From: Hyaloscypha bicolor E
Lineage: Eukaryota > Ascomycota > Leotiomycetes > Helotiales > Hyaloscyphaceae
Length of the DNA: 64,000 nt
Direction: 5' to 3'
NCBI RefSeq assembly: GCF_002865645.1
Contig: NW_020194537.1
Location: 69,671 to 133,670, forward strand
Shown here: positions 36,801 through 47,900 of the stretch, in pieces
How positions within the stretch are numbered: position 1 is the first letter of the stretch
Layout: each line of letters opens with the position of its first letter
Program-made: the position numbers and the translations under genes
Notes under the pieces: generated by a model
Told to the model about the DNA's origin: nothing
Seen by the model: only the letters and a program-made list of their open reading frames with translations
Database searches by the model: none

Positions 36801-39800
36801 TCAGGCCCCATTTTCCTCATCATCCATTCCCAAAACCCTTGCGTACTGAACAGTTAACCTTTGCAGATCTCGGAATTTTCCTGGCAATGATTAGTAACGT
36901 CTGCACCAGGTATCGATGTGAACTTACCCAGTATTAATACAACCTCCTTAAGGAGTTCTTTTCTGTCCCAGCCGCATATCTGTTCATCCTCACTCATCCA
37001 GCCCTCGCCCTTCTCGGTGACAGCTCCCTCGTTCTTTTCTTGCAGAATGCCTCCAAGAATAGTCCTCAATAGCTCTTCAACCTTATTCTTCAGCCCTTCG
37101 GCACCGAGACGTTTGGCATACATAAACAGATAAATCCTGAACTCTTCCTTGGCGCCAAGTTGCAAAGCTGCAGCAACACGATTCTCGAGATGAGCAATGC
37201 TGACTCCTGACTCGAAGCTCTCGAATCCTTCTTTCGATAGCAAGGTCTTGACAAGACGTTGCAGTGTATATGCTCTTCCTTTGAGAAGGACCTCGTTTGT
37301 GGTATGTCGTTCCAAGTGGGGGATAATACCAGCGGAAACATTGGAAGCACTGACCTGGCCGTTTCTCCGCGAGTCTGGCCCAACACCAGTCGACTGAAGA
37401 CTGCTAATGGAAGAGTCGTTCGAGTTCCAGTACTGACTGCCAACTGCCCACCAAGCTTCTGAGAGGCGTTGCCAGACAAACATGTTTGGCGAATACAGAT
37501 AACCGTCACCATTGCTTAAAGTCACAATGATGTGGCCAGTTGAATTGAGATGTGCTGAGGTGACACCAGGGGCACTCGTAGTATGGGTTCCAAGAGAGTG
37601 CATGGCAATCTCGAGAACCGGAGCAAGAGAGACTGGTGGGTGGGGTGAGTGGAGAGTCTTGAGGTTCCAGACGTAGCACATCCCCGCTGCGGTGATACAA
37701 AGCAGCCACCATTCTCTGCACTCGATGATGACCGGCTGAGATTCTAGAACAAGAGCGTTGAGTATCCTCCTTCCAGCCGGAGTCCAAGTATAGATACTCC
37801 CATCCTCACAGGCAGCTGACCAGAAGTTCTTGTTCCCAGTCACGAGAATGACTGCGCGAGGAAGGTAATCTTGCCAAAGAGTGACACCTCTTTTCGTAGC
37901 ACTAATTCGAGATGGATCTCTGACCTGGCTCGGTATCGTTGCAGGGTTTTGTGCTTCGAAAATAACGTCCTCAGCAGCTTTGGCAGACTCTTCGATCCCG
38001 TTTGTACCATTTGTAGTCGAATTCGAAGGCGGTAAGGTTCCACGATCCAAAGATCTGAGGATGTGGGTTCTGATCTTTGGCACTGCTAATCGAACCTGGC
38101 TGATAGACATCACCGGATTGACGACAGCTGGCCGGATGAAGTCTGGAGTCGGTACTACACCAGTAGCTGCTGGAACGGGTATCGCAGGCTCCACACCGTT
38201 GACGCCATTCACCATAATTTGAACCGGTCCAGATGACATTTGTGGTCGTTTTGGAAGATGCTGCTCTTCCTCGTCTTCGTCGAGGGCTATTGCCTTTCTT
38301 TTACTGCCAAGCAGCATTGCAGCAAGACCACCTCTTGGAAGGCCGTCATAAGGTTTCGAAAGATCTAGAATCGATTGTGGAGCGTCGTTTTGGACATTGC
38401 TAGAACTAGCAGCCACCAACTGAGATTGAGGCAATGATGAAAGACCAGTTCCAGAGGATGAAACAAGCAGAGGAGCAACTCGCTTCTTTCCTTCCTTTGT
38501 GATCGTTACTCGTTGCTTCATTGCTTCCAACTTTGCAGCATTAGGATCAACCGCTGGTGTAGGTGAACTCGTTGCCGTTCCGTTTGTTGCGGGTGCTGCT
38601 GGGCCTGTGGACGTCACGCCAGCCATCGGAGTTGATGTTCCATTCCCGTTGAGAACTGGAGGTGGATTCGGACCAGCGTCACCCATGAGAGCGCCCATTC
38701 TTCCTTCCGCTCCTCGCAATTCCCCAGCCTTGCTCTTTTCCTCGAGTCGAAGGCCCGCGACGTCCTCAACAACGCCAACACCTCTGCGACCAACGCCAAA
38801 CTTCTGTAAGGCCTTGTCGTTCTCTGACCACGGGGCAATGAACCCGAGCTCGCCCCTCTCGAATTCTATTGCAATAATACTTCCATCTAAACTCGTTGAG
38901 AAGATAGTCAGGCCATCCGGGGTCCAGGCAAGATCTGAAATCGACTTTCCAGCTAGATCTTGGCATACGATCAAGGGCCGCGAAGAACTTGTATTCCAAA
39001 TACTCAAAGTTTTATCCTGACCTGCACATGCAATGACTGTTACCAGCGCTTGTGTGCTGTAGCCGCTGTTATCCGTGGTCTCTGCGCTTATTTCAAACTT
39101 GCTGAACAATCTGGGGTTGAATGTGCACACTTCCGTTGGTCCTTCGTGTCCTATCAGGTTGATATCACTATCCCACCCTCCTCGATTTATAATAGCAACT
39201 GAGCTCACAGGGCCATTCACAGCGTTCGCTGCGGCTATGTGATTTCCATCAGGAGACCAAGAACATCTTCGGAAGTAGGTAGTGAGGGGCGATGAAGTAA
39301 ATGGAGCGACAATGGTATGTTCCAGAACGAAGTTGTTTATCGAGTCGTAGGCAGTGGCATTGGGAGCGGGAGAGGTAAATCGAAAAAGTTTGATGGTTCG
39401 GTCGTCGCTCGCGGTAGCAAAGTACTTGTTCGCAGGGTCGAAAGCGATTCCCTTAACATGACTCTGATGCACCGAGAGTGTCTTCAGTTTTTCGAAAGTA
39501 TGCCCTGACCAAACAACAATTTTCGAGTCCAAGCCCACAGATACCATTATCGAAGAATCGTAAGACCAGCCCAGATCCTGTACATCATTTTCGTGTCCGA
39601 TCAAACGCCTCAAGATTTTCCAATTCTCTGCCGGAGGTGGTTCATTTGTTCCTAGAATTTATATCAGCATGGTTACATAAAATATGTTATTCCCGCGGAA
39701 AGTCGCGCGTACCAAATGAGGCCGAATGTGATGGGGGATTTGTGTCGAGGTGGTAAATGCAGATAATCTTGTCATCGGCCCCGGAAGCCAGCCATCGTCC

Positions 39801-40203
39801 ATTCGGCGCGAACCTGACCGTATGTATCGTGCCAGAGTGGTAGCTCATATGACACAGCTGCTTGGGCTTCGAGTAATTCTCGTCTCCTGCCTGGAGGATG
39901 GCGTCGATTGACCAGATCCGAACATGGCCATCTAAATCGCCCATCTCAGCACAACTCCATTATTGCATCGCCTCCCGACATCCTTACCTCCGGCAGCTGT
40001 AGCTAGCCTGCTCCCATCCGGCGATACATGACAGCTGTAGACCTCGAAGTCTTTCTGCTCTCCTAAACGTCGAGGCGCAAGGAAGCGCAAAAATTAGCCC
40101 AATCTGGTTTCAAAGCTTCCAACTGCCGCCAGAGGATCGGTGTCGAGGGAATGTTGGCAGACATACCACTATGCTTAAGGAAGTCGGGCTTGATGAATCT
40201 CAT
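36801..40203 (-). CDS. HIR1: Hir1/HIRA histone chaperone subunit, 1,044 aa
   Basis: Subunit of the HIR complex, which deposits H3-H4 independently of replication and represses histone genes with Asf1. Exons: 40203-40167, 40062-39988, 39931-39713, 39651-36928 and 36880-36801. The start MRFIKPDFLKHSG is the conserved Hir1 N-terminus and comes from a tiny 37-nt first exon. N-terminal WD40 repeats include GTIHTVRFAPNGRWLASGAD, a repeat at residues 130-158, one at 172-200, and YFRRCSWSPDGNHIAA. The B domain that binds Asf1 is visible at about 488-505 (KQRVTITKEGKKRVAP). The C-terminal Hira domain starts near 698 (RGVTLWQDYLPRAVIL). The last intron (36,927-36,881) has a TTACTAAT branch site, and the final exon restores the conserved GKFRDLQRLTVQYARVLG end. 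Length fits the family. Confidence 0.95.
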
Positions 40204-40486
40204 AGCTGTAAACAGGGAAGCGGTGGAGGTAGATTCGCATGGCTAGGTGGTTTGCTGTCAACTCGAAGCAACGCGGTTGAGCAACCGCGACTATTTTCGA
40301 GCTTTCGCTTCGCGGATCCAGAAGCGGCTTGGGGGCCAATCTTATGAAAGGTGGGGTGCAGGGCATGCTCATGTGGAGTTACAAAGGAGCCTCACAATTG
40401 CGAAGAGTAGCAACTGTGAAGATGGAGAGGCAGTCAAGTTTTACTAATATCTTTCGGAAGACTATTCATTTATCTAATGCTACCGT

Positions 40487-41802
40487 TCACTTTGTGTCCT
40501 CAATCTTGAACACATATTTGGTGGCCGAGTTTACGCCTTCCTTCAGGTTCGAAAGTCCCTTCTCAACGCCATTAAGTCCACCAGGAACGACTTCATGAGG
40601 ATGGCCTGAGAACCATCCTTGTTGGAGGCCTCGAGAAAACATTCTGAAGAACACATAGCCGAATTCCTTGCCACCTGTGATGATTCCCGCCTCGGCTTTG
40701 CCTTCTGATGGATCCATGTGAACAGAGCCAACCATGGTGGTAGATTTTTCGATGTGATTTGGAATTGCGCTAAAATCCTTTCCGGGAAGAACTAAGGTGA
40801 TCTTGCTGCCGTGTTTAGAGAGAACCTGGCTGATGTTTTGGAAGCTGTTGTGCTCGCTAACGGCGTCGAAGGCATATTTGACTTCTTTTGTCCCGGCCTT
40901 CTTCAATGCCTCTTGGATGCCTGTAACAACTGCTGAATCTCCGTTCCGGTAATCGACAATGGTGTCGCCTTTCTTTCTGTCGATAAGACTTTCCACAAAT
41001 GCTGCACCTCGTCCGGCAACGGCAATGATTGGGTGGATGTTGGACAACTTGGCGAGCTTTATTGCGTACGCTCCCTGCAACGTTGTCAGGGTCAGGACGA
41101 TAAATAGTTGGCGAGAATTCTTACCACTGCACCAGAAGCACCATAAACAATAAGAGGGGTCGGAGTAGTTGTAGCATTCCACGGTTCTGGAAGTCCCATG
41201 CGCATGTAGAGGCCAACTGCTGCTGTCATTGCAGCAAGAGGGATTGAAGCACCCTGAGAGGGGCGTTAGCTCAACCCAGAGCTTGTTATTTATTTCGATT
41301 CAAGGATTACCTCTTCAAAGGAAGTTTTCTCTGGTAGGTGGAATGTGGTGTAATCCCAAGCAATAGCATACTCCGCAAAAGATCCATGTGGAGCCATCAT
41401 CTCGTGAAACGCAGCAACCCGATCCCCTTTCTTGAATTCAAGAACCCCATTGCCAACAGCCTCGACGATTCCAGCAATGTCATCGCCAGAGTTGTGAGGA
41501 TCTCCGATTTGAGGTCTCTTCCAATCTTTGGGATTGGAACCAGAGTATACGACTTTAATGAGAACTTGGCTGGTTCCTGGCTTGGGGATTGGAACATCGT
41601 GAATTGTGACCTTTGGGCCCTTAGCAACAATTGCTTCCTTCATATTGAATCGTGTTGACGTGGTGAACTTTCTCTGGGTTCTCGGACGAATGTATAGGTG
41701 GCAGCAATTGATGGAGGCAGGTCGGGATCTCCAAGAGTAAATTTTTACTGCTCGATTGTAGAGGTTTCGACTGGTTCTTGGAAGTACCGTTGGAGCAGTC
41801 AT
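40487..41802 (-). CDS. Zinc-independent MDR oxidoreductase (quinone/enoyl reductase type), 402 aa, likely mitochondrial
   Basis: Medium-chain dehydrogenase/reductase. Exons: 41802-41311, 41253-41125 and 41074-40487; introns of 57 and 50 nt. The GroES-like domain starts at MKEAIVAKGPKV, and the Rossmann nucleotide-binding loop is VYGASGAVGAYAIKLA at about residues 200-215. The usual GHE zinc motif is replaced by GDDIAGIVEAVG, so catalytic zinc is not expected and NADPH-dependent reduction is likely. Residues 1-52 are Arg/Ser-rich with no acidic residue (ending RKFTTSTRF), a good mitochondrial presequence; an internal ATG at 41,643 would give a cytosolic form of 349 aa. Related to ToxD/trans-enoyl-reductase-like proteins, but no polyketide synthase is near, so the substrate is unknown. 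Confidence 0.88.
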
Positions 41803-42046
41803 GGCAGACTATTGGGGGTATTTCTTCGTTCGGATTTGTAAGGACTGATGCAATAACTCATGACGCAGGTGTGGGGTGAGGCCTAGGGCGTCCGTCACGG
41901 CCGGGCTCGGCAATGTAAAGGAGGCCAGGTACCGGTAATAATCATTCATCTCCATTTTTTCCCTCTTCTGGCCAAAGGTCTCCGAATACTATTTTATGTA
42001 GTCCCTGTTCTCATGGAAAAGTAATTGGATCGTCTGCTTTTGAGAT

Positions 42047-42974
42047 TCATTTCTGGCGAATATTCTTCGCTTTCCGCTTCTTGAAAACGACCCCAGGGAT
42101 GGCTCGCTCCTCTCCTTCCGGCTTGAGTCCCGAGTCCAAAGGCGGAATAATAGGAGGTACATCTCCATCTGATGGTTCTCTCTTGATGCCGGCAGATTTT
42201 GGCTCCTCCAGGCCCTGCGAAATGGCGCTTTGATCGTCAACTTCTGGTTCTCCCTTGATCCTTTCCTTCACTTCCTCCTGGGCTTCGGTCTTCATGGCAT
42301 GTAGCTTCCCTTTCCTCGTCACGTTGCCCAGAAGCGCATCCAGATACTCATTGTCCTCCTCGGTCGGGTGTGATTTATATGTCGAGCCCCATCTCCTCTT
42401 CTTAGCTTCAGCTGCTTCCAGTTCATCCTCATCAAGTACCCTCTTCCGTACTCCCAAAGCAAGAGCCTCGGGCTTCTTCTCTGAATCTTCGGAGTCAATA
42501 ATACGTTCTGAAGTGACCTGCCACTCTCCAGCCATTGCCATATCCGGTCTAAATTCATCCGGTATGCTAATACCCATCTCTGCTAGCTGCGTTAGTTGCT
42601 GCTTCCTTTGTGCCGGCGTTAGTTGTGGTTTAGGTATCGATGGCGTCGGTCCTCTTCCAAGTCCCGAGCTTGACGAGCTTGAAGCTGCGCCTAATCCTCC
42701 GCCTGCTACTAAGCCGTTCAGTCGGGCAACTTCGGACTTCGCTCTTTCCTTGTCTTTCTCATCTTTTTCGTGACCTCGGTGCAGGTCTCGCAGGAAGCGC
42801 TTGAGGTTGCCTTGATGCTTAGGAGTAGCTTCATGGTTTGTCTTCTCGAGCTTCGTATCCCGGATATAGGTTTTGCAGTGCTTGCACCAGTATTTTGGCT
42901 ATGACAGAAATCAGTATGTAGACGTCAGAAGGTATAATCAAGCAACTCACCGTCGATTTCCAATATTCTGACAT
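42047..42974 (-). CDS. U1-type zinc-finger protein, WBP4/FBP21-like, 291 aa
   Basis: Probable spliceosome-associated protein. Exons: 42974-42951 (only eight codons, MSEYWKST) and 42898-42047, with a 52-nt intron. The N-terminus carries a matrin/U1-like C2H2 finger: Cys13, Cys16, His30 and His36 in PKYWCKHCKTY...NHEATPKHQ, followed by the basic helix QGNLKRFLRDLHR. The rest is acidic/basic low-complexity sequence with a KKRRWGSTYKSHP segment and a C-terminal KKRKAKNIRQK nuclear-type signal. No WW domain, unlike animal WBP4, as is common in fungal members. Divergent with the SLP2 gene, 307 bp between the two start codons. Confidence 0.88.
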
Positions 42975-43281
42975 CTTCCCTGCCTGTGAAGGAGCTGGCC
43001 TTGTCTGTGCCTGACGTATGATGCGGACAAAGCCTCTGGAGTTATCGTTACGATACGCAATAGAGCTGTCTGGTGATCGGTCAAAAAGTCTCACGGTACG
43101 TGAAAGGTGGAGTTGAGGTAGTACGAAGGAGGTATTTACGAACTTAAGGCGGGTTCAGCCTCTTCGCCTCGCGTAAAAAAATCTAGCCTCGAATGCCCTT
43201 GCTGACAAGGCCGCCAGCAACCTGCTGGAAGCTCGACCCACCTCATTGTCCTCAACATCTCAAACTCGACAGCTCACAAAG
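42975..43281. promoter_or_regulatory. Shared bidirectional promoter region
   Basis: The 307 bp between the two divergent start codons must hold both promoters. A CT-rich stretch precedes the + strand gene. No specific factor site can be named with confidence. Confidence 0.5.
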
Positions 43282-44597
43282 ATGGCACTCGAGGTGGCCT
43301 CTCGCATGGCTCTTAACGGCCCATTGCTCTCTAAGAGCGTCACTGCAGCTCTTGCTACACCCTCAATCCCCCTCACACGAGCAGCCTCGCTCCCAATTCT
43401 CCGAGCCCACCAACAGCAACGACAGCTTCACCTTACCCCTCGAAACAGAGCTCCGAACAATAGCCTACTCGGAGTGAGTAGCTCGAATGTACCTTCCTCT
43501 TACTTTCAACGTCCTTCACTCCCCGCGAATACTATAATTCGCTTCGTGCCACAACAAACAGCATGGATTGTCGAGCGGATGGGGAAGTTCAACCGGATTC
43601 TACAGCCCGGTTTAGCTATTCTCTGGCCATTCCTAGATAAAATAGCATATGTGAAGAGTTTGAAGGAAGCTGCGATCGAAATACCAAGCCAAAGTGCCAT
43701 TACAGCAGACAATGTCACCTTGGAGCTTGATGGTGAGCTCCCTTTTCCTCCCACCCTCAGATCTAGAAATTAAATTGGCATTCTCCAGGTGTTCTATATA
43801 CTCGTGTCTTTGATGCGTACAAAGCTAGCTATGGGGTCGAAGACGCTGAATACGCTATCTCACAACTCGCCCAAACAACCATGCGTTCAGAAATCGGTCA
43901 ACTGACCCTCGACCACGTTCTTAAAGAGCGAGCAGCTCTCAACACCAACATCACACAAGCGATCAACGAGGCAGCGCAGGATTGGGGTGTTGTCTGTCTT
44001 CGTTATGAAATCCGAGATATCCATGCACCAGAGGGAGTCGTCGCAGCTATGCACAGACAAGTCACAGCCGAGAGGAGCAAAAGGGCTGAGATCTTGGATT
44101 CGGAGGGTCAGAGACAAAGCGCTATCAATATTGCCGAGGGACGGAAACAGAGTGTCATTCTTGCTTCCGAAGCTTTGAGGAGCGAACAGATCAATATGGC
44201 GAGTGGTGAGGCCGAGGCAATACTTTTGAAGGCCAAGGCAACGGCTGCGGGTATCGATGCAGTTGCTGCAAGCATCAAGGCAGGAGCCGAGTCTGCTCAA
44301 GGTGCTGTGAGCTTGAGTGTTGCGGAGAAGTATGTCGAGGCATTCGGCAAACTTGCTAAGGAAGGGACGGCTGTGGTTGTGCCGGGAAACGTGGGTGATA
44401 TCGGGAGCATGATTGCTAGCGCGATGGCAGTCTACGGAAAAGTGGGAGACGCACAAGCAAAGACGATGGCGGCAAAGGCACTACAGGTCCAAAATACAGC
44501 AGAGGAGGTTGACGAAAGCTACAGCTCAGAGTCACCAAACGACGAGATGAAGCGAAGCATGCTCGCATCCTTTGAGAACACTCGATCGAAGAAGTAG
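43282..44597 (+). CDS. Mitochondrial stomatin-like protein (SLP2 type), 419 aa
   Basis: SPFH/PHB scaffold protein of the mitochondrial inner membrane that organises lipid-protein microdomains. Exons: 43282-43732 and 43789-44597, with a 56-nt phase-1 intron. A mitochondrial targeting leader occupies roughly residues 1-55 (RQLHLTPRNRAP near its end). The PHB domain runs from about residue 86 (IIRFVPQQTAWIVERMGKF) through ITADNVTLELDGVLYTRVFD, TTMRSEIGQLTLD and VCLRYEIRDI. An Ala/Glu-rich coiled coil follows (EAEAILLKAKATAAGIDAVA). An earlier in-frame ATG upstream (43,246) would add 12 residues; 43,282 is preferred because it gives a clean leader. Confidence 0.93.
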
Positions 44598-44911
44598 ATG
44601 TCTGAAAAGGATGGAATGAAATGTGAGGAAAAGTAATGTACAATAACCAGCATCATGCCATTTTCTATGTTTCGGGGACGGATGGCGAAGCGGGCGTCAG
44701 TCATTGTAGAGGAATTGAACGGTGAAAGAATCACTTCTCAAAAACAATACCACAGCTCGCAGCAGTAGGTATAAACGTAAAAATGAAAATCTCAAATCCA
44801 AACAAAAACTCCCGCCACCTCATTTTGTTCGTCCCAACATCCATGCGATCTTTACCCGTTAATATGCCCCCCTAACCAGCTTTTGAACATTGAAATAGAC
44901 AGAACAGGACC

Positions 44912-47900
44912 TTAAACGCCAAACTCCATCCCAACCTCGTCAAGCGCCTTCCCAAACCATTCCAGCACCTCTTGATCCCTACTCGCTGACCTAACCGCTT
45001 TAGCCAGCAGCGAATAAAGTCTATGCAAATGCTTCTTCTCTTCACTCTCCACTCCCGGCGCAGCAGGAATAGCTTCCGGCTCGCATCTCAACTTCACCAG
45101 TGCTTTCAAAATATAAAGCAACTCCCTTCTCTGGGAAAGCGGCTGTGGCATCCGACCTCTTAATGGCTGGTCGGCGATATGAGCTCGGAGCGTAAGACCT
45201 GCCCGCAGTATCAGGTAGGGAGCAGCGGCTTGCGCGAGTTTGATCCGGGCTTCTGAACTATCGCGGACGGTGACGAGGGAGATCAGTTCGTCAAAGCAGA
45301 CGTAGCTCATTTTTGACCTTGGCGAAGGTGTTGGATCGACTGTCCGTCCTTTCCGTTGTTGGTAGAGCGTTGCAAGGAGTTCCTGATTTGGTTGTGGTAA
45401 CTCTTGTGGCTGGGGGGTGTGGATGAGTGACGTGTGGAAGAGGGATTCGGTGTACATTCGACGAGTCTTGTCTGGTATTATTGAAGAGCCTAGAGCTGGT
45501 GTTATGAGTTCGCGGAGTTTGAGGAAGGCGGAAATATCGAAGGCTTCGTCGTCTTTGATGTTCACTGTTTCTGGTGCATCTTCACTCTCTGCGGTTGTGA
45601 TGCCGTTCCCGATTGTAACTATTGAAGTCCATAAGGAGCGTATTGCTTCATCTTTAAACCCAGACTTGGTAATGGTAAGTACTGGCAATATTGACTCAAG
45701 TATAGCCAGGGTCGATGTTGTTGCCTGCTTCCATGGAGACATACTCTTCGTAGTGATTGGAAACGAGTATTTGAGGACAATTGGTTTTGCGAGAGCAGTG
45801 AGTGAAGACGAGAGAGCGCCGCTTGCGTAAATATCATGATCGGATGAGTGAGAAACTATCAGTTTCTCCAGCACCGCCATTGCAGCCTTGGACAGTGCAA
45901 CATAAGTCGGGCGTTTCTCTTCAGAACTTGAAGGCTCTTTCCGGTCAAAAGCCAATGCAACGAATTCTGCCACCTGGCTGATCAGCGCAGCTGGCACACC
46001 ACCGATATCTGTACGGATCATTCTCAGAGCTTCCAGGACTTGTGCTTGCAATGGCGTCAAGTACTCGATATCTGCCGAATACGCCGCTGCGCTTGCCTGC
46101 TGTATTGCTTCACGAAGCAGTGTGATAATCGTTCGTACTCGCTCAGCACTAAGATCGGCTTGTATGAGCCGGCAAATCTCGGGAAAGGCTGAAACATATG
46201 CCGTCAAATAGTTCTGGTTGTCGAATCGCTTGGCAGAATGGTCAGGTTTGATCACAGGTAGCGATTGTGACCAGAGACCCCAAGCCAAGTCAAGGGCAGA
46301 TCGATCGAAGTTGGTCTGAGATTTTTCTTCAAGGTTGCCTCTCGAGAGCAGCTTTTGTAGAGCCTTGAAGACAGCGGTATTGATTTCCAGGACTTTGAAG
46401 TCGAGCAAAGTATTGAAGTGATCGAGTAGTGTCTGCCATGATCTGGCAAATGTAGGATGGCTCGAGAGAACATCCAGGTAATCTGCTAGAAGATTTGTGA
46501 TTCCACTCAGAACGACGACAGTCGTCTCATTCCAGCCAGTCCTATCTTTCTCCGATATAGAAGAGCCAGGATCGCTGTTTTCTTCAAGCTGCGATTCGAT
46601 CGAAGACAGCAAGTTGAACATCACAGATTGGAGACACATCGACCAAGCTTCAGGACTCAATTGATGCCCATACGCATCGAATATTCTGAGTAAAGTTTGA
46701 ATGGCACCTATTCTAGAGTCAGATGGAATTGTATCTGCAACAACTTGGGACTGAACTTACTATTCCTCAGCTCCAACCTTTCGTCTGTTGTCACTGCGGC
46801 TAATCTTAGCAGCAAAAGCATCCACAACGCAGCATCGGATACTGCTAGATCATCTCCAGATGCTAATTTAGCAAGAGCTGGCTCACTTGACCCCAGAATG
46901 AGATCCGGGCTCAATGTAAACTCGCTCGTCCTTCCAGAAATGAAGTCCGATAAGACCCAGAAGAAGGTCACAGTCTGAAAAAGTTAGTTATCGCATCAGG
47001 TTGAGGTTTCAGAATTGCAAACTCACAGTTAAGGAGATGTTCAAATCGTCATCTTGCGTGCAGAAATTGTAAAGGGTATCGACAAGTATTATAAAGCATG
47101 AATTGGGAAGCGAGGACAAGAAATCAGAACAGATGAGCTGGAGAGAGTTGAATGAAGATCGGATAAGTCGTGGAGATCGCGTCGTTGTGGCTTTGGACTC
47201 TTTGATGCTTCCATCATCACGGAAATTGTCTTCGACGAAGACACTACCGATGATGTCAAAAGCAATATCCCAACCACTGGTGAACGTCTCGCCACATTGT
47301 TCCAACATGCTTTTCAGGCCTTCGAGAACGATCTTGTGGGCATCAATATCCGTTGAATGGCTAGACACTGACGTCCGACGTTCATCGGAATCCAACGGAC
47401 TCAGTGCCCACTGAAGAGTTTCGAGTAAGCGGAGTTGAATGGGGCTTCGATCATCGTCTGCCATAGGAAGGGTTGTTGTGGCCGCTTCGAGGATTAGTCG
47501 AACAAGTATCTCAGCGGCTCTCAGCCTAACTGACGATGGCCTAGAGGGAGACCACGCGGCTGCGATCAACTCCGAAGTCAGAGTGCCCCAGCCGCTGGTT
47601 GAGGGGTCATACACCATCAATCGGTCGATGTTGAAACTCGCGACATCGCCAAGTTTAGCCAGAGCAAAAAGGTCTTCTTGATTTTGCGTTGATGGTGCAG
47701 TATTGATGCTATGGATTCTACGATGGGTAATCGATGGCCGCCGAGCATTCGGTGATGGTGGGCTGGAGATGGTTGAACCCTCTGCTTTTGGAGTCTCTTC
47801 TTTCCCAAATAAAGCGCACAGTGCCGTGACGACCTCCACGAATGCATCATTAGGGAAATCGATGGTGCTCTCCAAAAGCCGGGAAGCAGCGGTTTCTACA

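Noticed and set aside
38499..39020. 173-codon + strand ORF across HIR1
   Set aside because: Antisense shadow of the HIR1 linker region; the HIR1 reading is backed by family motifs and intron phases.
43887..44456. 189-codon - strand ORF across the SLP2 gene
   Set aside because: Antisense of the conserved stomatin domain and coiled coil.
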